DNA from: Paenibacillus naphthalenovorans
GTDB taxonomy: Bacteria > Bacillota > Bacilli > Paenibacillales > NBRC-103111
Direction: 5' to 3'
Assembly (NCBI RefSeq): GCF_900099895.1
Contig: NZ_FNDY01000016.1
Span: forward strand, 28,478 to 92,477
Length of the DNA stretch: 64,000 nt
The first letter of the stretch is position 1. Every line of letters starts with the position of its first letter. The notes under the pieces are model-generated. The model made no database searches and was not told where the DNA came from. It worked only from the letters and a program-made list of their open reading frames with translations. Of the stretch, positions 17,607 through 25,141 are shown in pieces. Made by a program: the position numbers and the translations under genes.

Positions 17607-18980
17607 TCAACTTTTAATTGACTGTGGCAATGTAACCGTAAACGTTGAACCTGTTCCTGGTGCTCCTGATACTTGAATATCACCGGTATGAAGATCGATG
17701 ATTTTTTTCACGATCGACAAACCGAGTCCGTTTCCCTTAACGGAAGGATCGCGGGATTTATCCACTTTATGGAACGGTTTAAAGATATCTGCACGTTCTT
17801 CCTCAGGAATCCCAATGCCATTATCGGTTATAGAGACGGTGATCAGATGGTTATTCTTACCGGCTTCAATCCGAATCGTTCCACGGACCGGCGTGAATTT
17901 AATGCTATTATTCAGTAAATTGATCCACACCTGGCTGAGCTGATCTTCATCCGCTTGTACCGTAATAGCCTCTAATTGAACATCCATTTCAATGTCTTTG
18001 GCTGTCCATTGAGGCTCCAACGCAATGACGACCTTTCGAAGCTGCTCATCCAGTCGGTACGTACTTCGCTTCAACGGATGAAGTTCCTGCTGTAAATAGG
18101 ATAGTTGAAGCAAATTTTGACTTAATCGCGATAATCTCTCGCATTCCTGTTCGATGATGGTCAAATAATGGATTCGGCTTTCCTCACTCAATTTCTTCTG
18201 CTTTAACGCTTTGCTAAAACCTGAAATCGAAGTTAAAGGCGATTGAATTTCATGCGAGACGTTGGATACGAAATCTTGCCGCATTTGATCCAGCTTCGCA
18301 AGCTCTTGTGCCATTTCAGTAAAGCTAACGCTCAAAGCACCAATTTCATCCTTCCGTTTTGTTTGCAGCTCAACATCGAACTTTCCTTTTGCCATAAGCT
18401 TTGTTGCTTCTGTCAAACGAAGAATCGGGTGGACGATATAACGGGCAGCGACGATAATAAGAAAACTCCCGAAAAACAAGATAATAATATACATGAGATG
18501 AATGGAATTCATGATCTCGTCTTCGATCGGATTCTTCTCCACGGTTACAAATAAACCGTAAGGCTCCCCATTGACCTGAAATGGAAGTCCGATGACCGGA
18601 AAATGAGGGACGTGTGCATTCTGGTGCTCACTGGTATCGATATGGCGGACGATATCGCCTGAAAGCACGCGTTCAATTTGAGCAGAATCCATTAGCAAGG
18701 ATATCTTGTTTCTATCAAGGAGGGGGGTACCGTCCTTATTGTACAGTTGAAGAAGGTTACCCGAAAGGCCAGAAAGGCTTTGCATGAAAGGAATCAAATC
18801 GGCGGATGATGTTGTCTGGTAAGAATGTATGATCTTCTCCCCGTTCAGGATGAGCGTTTTTTCTATTAGCTTTTGAATGCGGCCTTCATACAAAAAGGAC
18901 GAAACAACAAATGCCGTAACCAGGCTCAACATCACAATGCCGACAAAGACAAATACAACGCGGGTATAGAGCGATTTAAT
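17607..18980 (-). CDS. Sensor histidine kinase (HssS-like architecture)
   Basis: About 457 residues if translation starts at ATT 18980, or 442 from GTG 18935. Order: a first membrane helix; an extracytoplasmic sensor region of about 120 residues; a second membrane helix (LMYIIILFFGSFLIIVAARYIV); a HAMP domain; HisKA with SNVSHEIQSPLTSISGF (phospho-acceptor His); then an ATPase domain with NLLNNSIKFTP, DNGIGIP and GNGLGLSIVK. The ATT has GGAGGTG seven bases upstream and restores a typical N-terminus (KSLYTRVVFVFVGI); GTG 18935 has no ribosome-binding site and would start inside the helix. ATT overlaps the response-regulator stop. The partner is the adjacent regulator; the ligand is unknown. 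Confidence 0.88.
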   Translation of the reverse strand: MKSLYTRVVFVFVGIVMLSLVTAFVVSSFLYEGRIQKLIEKTLILNGEKIIHSYQTTSSADLIPFMQSLSGLSGNLLQLYNKDGTPLLDRNKISLLMDSAQIERVLSGDIVRHIDTSEHQNAHVPHFPVIGLPFQVNGEPYGLFVTVEKNPIEDEIMNSIHLMYIIILFFGSFLIIVAARYIVHPILRLTEATKLMAKGKFDVELQTKRKDEIGALSVSFTEMAQELAKLDQMRQDFVSNVSHEIQSPLTSISGFSKALKQKKLSEESRIHYLTIIEQECERLSRLSQNLLQLSYLQQELHPLKRSTYRLDEQLRKVVIALEPQWTAKDIEMDVQLEAITVQADEDQLSQVWINLLNNSIKFTPVRGTIRIEAGKNNHLITVSITDNGIGIPEEERADIFKPFHKVDKSRDPSVKGNGLGLSIVKKIIDLHTGDIQVSGAPGTGSTFTVTLPQSIKS

Positions 18981-19656
18981 CTTTGTACACCTCCAGCCGA
19001 TAACCCAAGCCGCGAATGGTCACAATGCGGAATTGAGACTCAAATTCGGCAAACCGTTCCCTTAGCCTCTTGATGTGAACATCCACCGTCCGTTCATCCC
19101 CTTCATAATCCACGCCCCAAATGTCCTCAATCAAATGTTCCCGCGTAAACAACTGCCCGGCATAGCTGCCCAGTTTGTAAAGCAGTTCAAATTCTTTCAT
19201 CGGAATGGTGACGGTCCTCCCGCCGTTGTAGATCACCTGATAACTATTGCGGTCTAAAGAAACGTCACCCAATTGAATCACACTGGAAGTAGAAATACGA
19301 TACCGCTTGAGCAGCGCCTTCACCCGAAGAACCAGCTCGACCGGGTCGAACGGTTTCGCCAAGTAATCATCCGTTCCAAGCATAAATCCTTTGATTCGAT
19401 CTGCCGACTGCCCCCTCGCGGTAACCATCAATATCGGTATATCCCCATATTCACGGAGCTTCCGGCATAGAACCCATCCATCCATTTTCGGCATCATAAT
19501 ATCCAAAATCACCAGGTCAACTCGATGATTTTCGGCATACTCCAACGCCTCCGCTCCGTTCGATTTTTCTACGAGCTCAAACCCCTCATCTTCCAAGTAC
19601 AAACGTATCAATTCCCGGATGTGAGCTTCATCATCTACCACTAATATCCTTGGCAA
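18976..19656 (-). CDS. OmpR/PhoB-type response regulator (HssR-like)
   Basis: 226 residues. The receiver domain shows the acidic pair DDE near residue 8, the phospho-acceptor in VILDIMMPKMDG (about Asp52), Thr in MVTARG and Lys in LAKPFDP. The C-terminal winged helix has the transactivation loop typical of this group (DYEGDERTVDVHIKRLRERF). The overall sequence resembles HssR, the heme-responsive regulator, but heme sensing is not shown. The start is TTG with AGGGGAG placed in the last codons of the upstream gene, indicating translational coupling. It likely controls its own operon. Confidence 0.92.
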   Translation of the reverse strand: MPRILVVDDEAHIRELIRLYLEDEGFELVEKSNGAEALEYAENHRVDLVILDIMMPKMDGWVLCRKLREYGDIPILMVTARGQSADRIKGFMLGTDDYLAKPFDPVELVLRVKALLKRYRISTSSVIQLGDVSLDRNSYQVIYNGGRTVTIPMKEFELLYKLGSYAGQLFTREHLIEDIWGVDYEGDERTVDVHIKRLRERFAEFESQFRIVTIRGLGYRLEVYKD

Positions 19657-19658
19657 AT

Positions 19659-20510
19659 TTAATTCTCCCCTTTGATTTCTACCACAAAAGGAAATGCTCT
19701 CACTTTTCCATGTTGTTTAAACTCAGCCCATATTTTATAGATGCCCGGCTGCTTGAACTCTGTTTCAAAAACCGGATCCTCATGATTGGCCGGATGAACA
19801 TGAAGAAACTTCTGTGCAGTTTCATCAAGAATGACAACATGCCCCATCGCTCCCAAATAAGGAGTTAAATTGGTTTTATCGAGATCAAATGCTAACGTTA
19901 CAGGCTTATTGACATCAAAAGAACTCATATTCAGTGTTACGGTTTCTCCGTCGATATGCTGAGTAAGCGTATTGTCCGGCTTAAGCTCCTCGTTGTTCGT
20001 TGATCCGCTTGGAGTGCCGACTACAAACGGAATCGGTTCTGCATGAAATGCTAAATTTTTCGGTTTAATATCAATAAAGGCTTTATAAAATCCTTCAGGC
20101 AGCATATTTCCAATTCTAAACTCGCCATTGCCCGACTGTTCGGGGTGCACGTGATAATACTTCTGCAGACGTTCATCCACAATGATCAGATGAAGAAGCT
20201 TCTCATGATTTACTTCTAAATCGTTAACTGGGTTTCCTGCTTTATCCTTCAAAAAAATCTTTATTTCATTTTCATCAGATTGAACAAACGTAATTACCTC
20301 GCTATGATCCTCATGCTGTGAATGACTTCCATGTTCATGGCTGCTTCCATCCTCTTCGCCATGATTTTCATCGTATTGATGCTCTTGTGCAGATGCAGGT
20401 TTTGTATCATCAGCGATAAACTCATCATATATGGTAAAGCCACCTATCATGACTGCCACATAAAGAATTGACGTTATGACCCATTTATCAAATATGACCC
20501 ATTTACCCAT
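19659..20510 (-). CDS. Membrane-anchored His-rich extracytoplasmic protein
   Basis: 283 residues from the ATG at 20510 (GAGGG upstream). There is an N-terminal membrane helix (VITSILYVAVMIGGFTIYDEF, about residues 11-31), then a His/Glu/Asp-rich stretch (about residues 43-70, nine His) that looks metal-binding. Two similar beta-sandwich halves follow; each carries a HxHP-type motif (KYYHVHPEQSGNGEF and KFLHVHPANHEDPVF). This repeat occurs in secreted proteins often linked to copper or other heavy metals, but no exact family name is certain. The position between the DJ-1/PfpI gene and the two-component genes suggests a metal-related sensing or defence role (inference). Confidence 0.75.
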   Translation of the reverse strand: MGKWVIFDKWVITSILYVAVMIGGFTIYDEFIADDTKPASAQEHQYDENHGEEDGSSHEHGSHSQHEDHSEVITFVQSDENEIKIFLKDKAGNPVNDLEVNHEKLLHLIIVDERLQKYYHVHPEQSGNGEFRIGNMLPEGFYKAFIDIKPKNLAFHAEPIPFVVGTPSGSTNNEELKPDNTLTQHIDGETVTLNMSSFDVNKPVTLAFDLDKTNLTPYLGAMGHVVILDETAQKFLHVHPANHEDPVFETEFKQPGIYKIWAEFKQHGKVRAFPFVVEIKGEN

Positions 20511-20619
20511 TTCAACCAACCCTCGCAATCATTATTTTGGTCAGTCCGTTGAATGAACTTACGCTATGGACACCATATTGTTTATGCGGAAACCTTTAAT
20601 CGCGGCGGTAAAATGCCGT

Positions 20620-20673
20620 GGAAGTGAGGGGAATCCGATTTAGCAGTGGTGTGACTTTCCCCTCCATGCTTCC
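20620..20673. repeat. Intergenic inverted repeat
   Basis: GGAAG-t-GAGGGGAA (20620-20633) pairs with TTCCCCTC...CTTCC (20657-20673). It lies in the 195-bp gap between the PfpI-like gene and the His-rich gene. No T-run follows on the minus strand, so it is not a standard terminator; it may be a processing or stability element that sets unequal expression inside the operon. Confidence 0.45.
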
Positions 20674-20705
20674 GCGAAAATTTAAAAAAAAAGTGAAGGG
20701 CATTT

Positions 20706-22055
20706 CTATTTCTTCTTCATGATGAACCGTCTGTCAATATAAAAAGCTGCCAACACGGATATGACAACGGTCAAAAGCAGGTTCGCATAAGTTTCAAGAG
20801 GAAACGGCTTGCCTTCAAGATGGATATCATTCGCACGATATTCCATTCGTTTCACCGCATGTCTGGCCGTTTGAAGGTCCTCTTGCCGGGCTAAATCTTC
20901 AAGTTGGACTTCGAACATAAATCGATCCGGGGAATCGCTATGGACGAGCTGAAGCTCCGTGGTCTTTCCTCTTTCGTTCCAGTTTTTAACATCCTCCGCA
21001 GCCAGCGATTTGGCTTGTGTTCCCGAAACGATCATTTTATCCAATTGAGGGGCATTCGACATCGTGTATCTGGATAGCAGGTTCAAACCGTGTTTCGTCA
21101 CAATGGGGGCATCCGCGCTTGAAACGGAAAGGACCTTTGTCGTTCCGGTGTCTGAATAGATATCAAATACGGAAGCCAGTGCCATTTCCTCCATACCGTC
21201 ATACAGCAGCACGCCTGCCTTTTTCTTGTTCCACTGAAAAGCGTTATTCAATACATAGGTTGCATAGCGCAGATCGATGTAAAATGGTTCGACCTTTGGA
21301 TTTTGAAGGAAGTGATAAGAAGGATAATTCAATTCTTTCGCTATTTTGGCCGCCATCGGATCGCCCAGTTTTTGTGAGATGACATAGAGGACGGCATCGA
21401 TTCCTGATGAAATACCTGCTGAGGATATCACATGATCATCATTAGTAACATAACGCAGATCCCTTTTCCAGTTCACTTCAGGATATTTCTTTGAAAGAAT
21501 CCACATCGTTTGCCAGTGAGATGCCGCTGACTTTCCATTTAATAATCCAGTAGCGGCAAGATTGTCCGCGCCCGCGCAAATGCTCAATAAAGTGGTTTCC
21601 TTGTGTTGTTGTATCCATTCACGGACGGGTTGATAGCTCTTTTGGTCAAGCATGGTCATGTAAGGGATCGCGATAATGTCAGGACTTTTACCCAGCAGTT
21701 CATCCATTTCTTTAAAAGAGTAGTGCGGCACCACATCCAAGCCGCCAGTCAGTGACTTCACCTGATTGTCCGCAGCAACGGCAAACACATTGTATGCGCC
21801 AGTCATAGAAAACAATTGATACGGAGTCATGAAATCCAATCCTTCCGTGGTTTCATTCCCCAGCAAGACGGCAACCGTAGGTTTATTGGGATCATATTCG
21901 GGTTGCTTTATTCCTTGCAAAGAAGGAACGGGCTCTTGGCGAACCGAACCGTAAAAATCTTTTTGAGAACGAAAATATCCGAACGCTCCGACCCCTCCCA
22001 CAAACACAACGAAACTACATAAATAAACGACGAAACGCAATAATAACTTCTTCAT
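20706..22055 (-). CDS. Membrane-anchored DJ-1/PfpI-family protein
   Basis: 449 residues from the ATG at 22055 (GAGGAGG eight bases upstream). An N-terminal helix (about residues 5-27) and a C-terminal helix followed by a basic end (LLLTVVISVLAAFYIDRRFIMKKK) bracket the protein. Residues about 58-235 form a DJ-1/PfpI (GlxA-like) domain: GNETTEGLDFMTPYQLF at the start and the nucleophile elbow LLSICAGADN with Cys160. Residues about 275-360 resemble the first half of a second such domain (AGVLLYDGMEEMALASVFDIY) but lack the Cys. Most of the protein should lie outside the membrane. The substrate is unknown; it could be a chaperone, deglycase or hydrolase. Confidence 0.82.
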   Translation of the reverse strand: MKKLLLRFVVYLCSFVVFVGGVGAFGYFRSQKDFYGSVRQEPVPSLQGIKQPEYDPNKPTVAVLLGNETTEGLDFMTPYQLFSMTGAYNVFAVAADNQVKSLTGGLDVVPHYSFKEMDELLGKSPDIIAIPYMTMLDQKSYQPVREWIQQHKETTLLSICAGADNLAATGLLNGKSAASHWQTMWILSKKYPEVNWKRDLRYVTNDDHVISSAGISSGIDAVLYVISQKLGDPMAAKIAKELNYPSYHFLQNPKVEPFYIDLRYATYVLNNAFQWNKKKAGVLLYDGMEEMALASVFDIYSDTGTTKVLSVSSADAPIVTKHGLNLLSRYTMSNAPQLDKMIVSGTQAKSLAAEDVKNWNERGKTTELQLVHSDSPDRFMFEVQLEDLARQEDLQTARHAVKRMEYRANDIHLEGKPFPLETYANLLLTVVISVLAAFYIDRRFIMKKK

Positions 22056-22157
22056 TTGATTTCCTCCTCGATGATTAAGGTCTTTCATTTACAATACCGG
22101 AGTAGGGTATAACGACATGTAAAAACGACCGATTTGACATCACTCTTAGACAGAGGC

Positions 22158-22484
22158 TCACCATCCCATTTTAACCAACGTAACAATGACAAAAGTCATA
22201 GAAACCACGAAAGAAATGGATGTCATGACGATCATTTTTTTATTTTTCCATCCGTCTCTAACGATTTGATAAACCGACCAGAGCAAGGTTCCAAGTGTTA
22301 ATACAATCATCGCACGCCGAAATAAAATCATGTCTTCCATGCTCAACATGGTGGTTGCGGATCCTCCAATAACCAGAAAGATGAGCGCATGAAACCAGTG
22401 TTGGGTAGCTAGAAAAGATATCACCACCGGCAAAAATACGGATACCTTCTTTCCCGGTTTCATCTTATTACAGCAAGCTTTCAT
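22158..22484 (-). CDS. Small integral membrane protein with N-terminal Cys-Cys
   Basis: 108 residues, starting MKACCNKMKPGKK, then three to four hydrophobic segments (FLPVVISFLATQHWFHALIFLVIGG, MIVLTLGTLLWSVYQIV and MTSISFVVSMTFVIVTLV). AGGAGG is placed well before the ATG. The vicinal Cys pair at the N-terminus would face the cytoplasm or bind metal. No family is recognised; it is not a clear MerT. It is the first gene of the apparent operon with the PfpI-like, His-rich and two-component genes, 102 bp before the PfpI-like start. Confidence 0.65.
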   Translation of the reverse strand: MKACCNKMKPGKKVSVFLPVVISFLATQHWFHALIFLVIGGSATTMLSMEDMILFRRAMIVLTLGTLLWSVYQIVRDGWKNKKMIVMTSISFVVSMTFVIVTLVKMGW

Positions 22485-22685
22485 TCATTTTTTCCTCCTG
22501 TTCATATTTTTAAATTAACTTCGCTATGGATGATACTATAAATCAGATTTGTGAACTCATTATGAACTGAGCCATAGAAATTAAGATCAGTCAATGCGGA
22601 AACGGACCGCATGAATCCATCATTTAAGAATACTTTCTTTCAAAGTCCATAATATTTAATCATTGAGTAAAATGGAGGTGTAACT

Positions 22686-23486
22686 ATGTCCAATGGATTC
22701 GTTATGCGTTCTTTAGACGAAGTCCGGTTTTGGTCACGTATAATGAAGGAACATTCGCTTTTTCTGAAATTAGGGTTTCGTTGCGATGACACCCAGTTAA
22801 TACATGAGGCGAATCAGTTTTACGCGGTGTTTGAGGAAATTGAAAGAAGGTCGAACGCATTCACATCTGAAACAGACCCTGAAGTAATAAAAAGATTCAA
22901 TGTAGAAGTGCACAATGCGGCTTCCCGCATATGGGCTTTTAAAAGAAAAGTGTTAGGATTAATTTTAAGCTGCCAACTTCCAGGAGCCAATAACTTTCCA
23001 TTGTTGGTCGATCACATTAGTAGAGAAGCATTTTACTTTAGAAACCGATTGGAAGAACTGAATACGGGAAGATTAGACCCTTTACCAGATGCAATCATTA
23101 ATGAAAATGTATTTTTCTTAAGGATAATGGCTGACCATGCAAAATTTATTGGACATTTACTGGACCCCTCTGAACGGCAGTTAGTTGAACAATCACGTAA
23201 CTTTAGTCATGATTTCGACCAATTGCTCTTTCAAGCCAGAGATTTGGAATCCATGCGACCTCAATCCCAGACAGTTCCTTTACTAGACCAATTCCTTGAT
23301 CAGAATCGAATTTCCGTTAAATCTCTTCGCGATTTTAAAAAGACTGCTAAAGAATTAATTGAGTCTTGTCGTATAAAGAGTATTATCCATCCCCTGCTGG
23401 CAGACCATGTATTTCGGGAAGCTGAGCGATTCCTTTTTATTATAGATATGTTAGAAAGTAGTTTGACAAAAACATCTGCGGGATAA
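22686..23486 (+). CDS. DUF2935 domain protein (four-helix, putative di-metal)
   Basis: 266 residues built of two related helical halves. Each half has the E..FW..IM.EH..F pattern (DEVRFWSRIMKEHSLFLKLG near residue 10, NENVFFLRIMADHAKFIGHLL near residue 140) and a later HISREAFYF / HVFREAERF motif. These Glu and His residues resemble the ligand sets of ferritin-like folds, and DUF2935 structures are four-helix bundles; metal binding is inferred. ATGGAGGTG precedes the start. The gene is divergent from the metal-linked minus-strand operon, separated by 201 bp that contain ATGCGG-n7-CCGCAT (22594-22612). Confidence 0.85.
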   Translation: MSNGFVMRSLDEVRFWSRIMKEHSLFLKLGFRCDDTQLIHEANQFYAVFEEIERRSNAFTSETDPEVIKRFNVEVHNAASRIWAFKRKVLGLILSCQLPGANNFPLLVDHISREAFYFRNRLEELNTGRLDPLPDAIINENVFFLRIMADHAKFIGHLLDPSERQLVEQSRNFSHDFDQLLFQARDLESMRPQSQTVPLLDQFLDQNRISVKSLRDFKKTAKELIESCRIKSIIHPLLADHVFREAERFLFIIDMLESSLTKTSAG

Positions 23487-23493
23487 AACATAA

Positions 23494-23685
23494 AGAGTAA
23501 TCAACACGATTCAGAACGGGAGCAACCTGTTCGTGGAATTTCCCGGTTATTCGGACTACGGGCACCTTCCAGTCGTCGGCATAGCCGGTCTGACTGTTCT
23601 TCGATTGAAGCTTTTGAAACGAACTTTAAGCTTAATGCTCATCCGAATGCTTATCCGGTATACTTTGCAGAAAGCGCTTGCGTAG
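23494..23685 (+). pseudogene. Open fragment without a start codon (possible gene remnant)
   Basis: 63 codons stay open between stops. The first half reads like a folded protein (INTIQNGSNLFVEF, PGYSDYGHLPVVGIAGL), but there is no start codon or ribosome-binding site. The second half is low-complexity and overlaps the small minus-strand gene. It may be a decayed gene end or chance; no family is recognised. Confidence 0.25.
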
Positions 23686-23818
23686 ATGAGTCAGAAGTGA
23701 CTTCAACGATTTTCAGGTTATTGAAACAAAGGCTTAATCGCATCAGTGCAACTTCGGCCTGCTCACGAGTCATCGGTTCTCCAAGTATTTTACCTTTGTA
23801 GCTGATGGCGTAACGCAT
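23651..23818 (-). CDS. Small protein, 55 aa, unknown function
   Basis: ATG at 23818 with GGAGG seven bases upstream on the minus strand. The product starts MRYAISYKGKILGEPMTREQ, continues with a helix-like AEVALMRLSLCFNNLKIVEV and ends QALSAKYTG. It looks like a compact alpha/beta mini-protein. A hairpin ATCCCGG-ttct-CCGGGAT (23843-23860) lies just upstream. No family is recognised. The remaining 23819-24107 interval holds another hairpin (GCGCAAC...GTTGCGC, 23900-23930) but no supported gene. Confidence 0.5.
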   Translation of the reverse strand: MRYAISYKGKILGEPMTREQAEVALMRLSLCFNNLKIVEVTSDSSTQALSAKYTG

Positions 23819-24107
23819 TCGTTAACCTCCATTATTGAACGGATCCCGGTTCTCCGGGATTTTGTTCTGGTTGACTCTACGTCATTATACGTAGGATTAG
23901 CGCAACAAGAATGCATCATCACGGTTGCGCTTCTTGAAACCGGCTTGTACATGTACATACCATCCGATCTGTCCGGATGCGCTCCGGTTCTTCTACATCC
24001 CAATCCATCCAATTATAACATGAGAAGTATAGATTAGGGTAATCGCCGGGGAAAATTGGCATATTAAATCCATATCCATTGGAATTATCGGCAGGAGAGT
24101 GGATGAA

Positions 24108-25082
24108 TTGCATTTTCGATTTGCTTTAATGATCGGCACGGCGATTGCCGCGGGGCTCGCGCTCCATGCTGTGGAAGGGGCGGCTTTGATCCAGCCGCAG
24201 GAACGGATCATGACGTTCGCCGTTCTCAGCGACATCCATGTGCAGAACTGGGACAAACGTGCCCTGCAAACATTCGGACAAGCACTCGACGATCTTCACC
24301 ATACCGTTCCCCAGGCTGAGGCGCTCATTATCAACGGGGATTTGGGCAACGGGAATCCGGAGGATTACCGTACACTTCGCCAAATGTTGGATAAGCATCC
24401 CCATCCGCGGCGGATTTTTTATACTATCGGCAATCATGAGTTTTACCGCATGTGGCATGATCGGCTGGGACGCTGGAGCCCGGACACATTCCCCAACGGG
24501 GAGACGGAAGCCGCTGCCAGCCAACGATTTTTGAGTTTTATCGGGGAGCCGAAAGTTTACTATGAACGGGAGGTTAGGGGCTTCCGGTTTCTGTTTCTTG
24601 GAACGGAGCGCTATAGACAGTCCGACCCGTCGGTGCAAGAAGATGCTTTTCTATCCGCCGGCCAGTTGCAATGGTTAGAAGCGAAATTAAAGGAAGCCGC
24701 CTCCGTCAGGAAACCGATATTCGTCTTCCTGCATCAACCCCTTCCGGATACCGTGTCCGGGAGCGGACGGGAAGGGAGCGGAAGAGGCGTAGTTCAGCAT
24801 CGGAAGCTCAAGGCGCTGTTGTCTTCCAATCCTCAGGTGCTTCTGTTTTCGGGACATTCCCACCGGGAACTGGCGCAGCCGCGTACCGTCGTGCGCGATC
24901 ACTTTGTGATGGCGAACAGCTCCTCTGTCCGCGATCCGTCGCACGAAGCCGGACCCTACGCGCCTGAAGCGGGAAAGAGCGAAGGGCTCATCGTTGAAGT
25001 GTATCCGGATCGCGTATGTATCCGGGGCCGTGATTTCGGCCATCGGAGCTGGGTGCCGGAGGCGGTCTACACGGTTCAATGA
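24108..25082 (+). CDS. Calcineurin-like metallophosphoesterase, exported or anchored
   Basis: 324 residues from TTG 24108, which has AGGAGAG eight bases upstream (GTG 24099 overlaps that site). A hydrophobic N-terminus (FALMIGTAIAAGLALHAVEG) suggests export. The metallophosphoesterase motifs are in order: DIHVQNW (about 42), GDLGNG (about 76), GNHEF (about 109), HQPLP and GHSHRE near residue 250. The di-metal site is therefore complete. The substrate is unknown; related proteins cleave phosphodiesters or phosphomonoesters outside the membrane. It converges on the SNF2 gene. Confidence 0.85.
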   Translation: MHFRFALMIGTAIAAGLALHAVEGAALIQPQERIMTFAVLSDIHVQNWDKRALQTFGQALDDLHHTVPQAEALIINGDLGNGNPEDYRTLRQMLDKHPHPRRIFYTIGNHEFYRMWHDRLGRWSPDTFPNGETEAAASQRFLSFIGEPKVYYEREVRGFRFLFLGTERYRQSDPSVQEDAFLSAGQLQWLEAKLKEAASVRKPIFVFLHQPLPDTVSGSGREGSGRGVVQHRKLKALLSSNPQVLLFSGHSHRELAQPRTVVRDHFVMANSSSVRDPSHEAGPYAPEAGKSEGLIVEVYPDRVCIRGRDFGHRSWVPEAVYTVQ

Positions 25083-25141
25083 AGTTGGGCTTGATGCAGC
25101 AACAGAAGGGCGGAAGGACCGGCTGTCCGGTCCTCCCGGGT

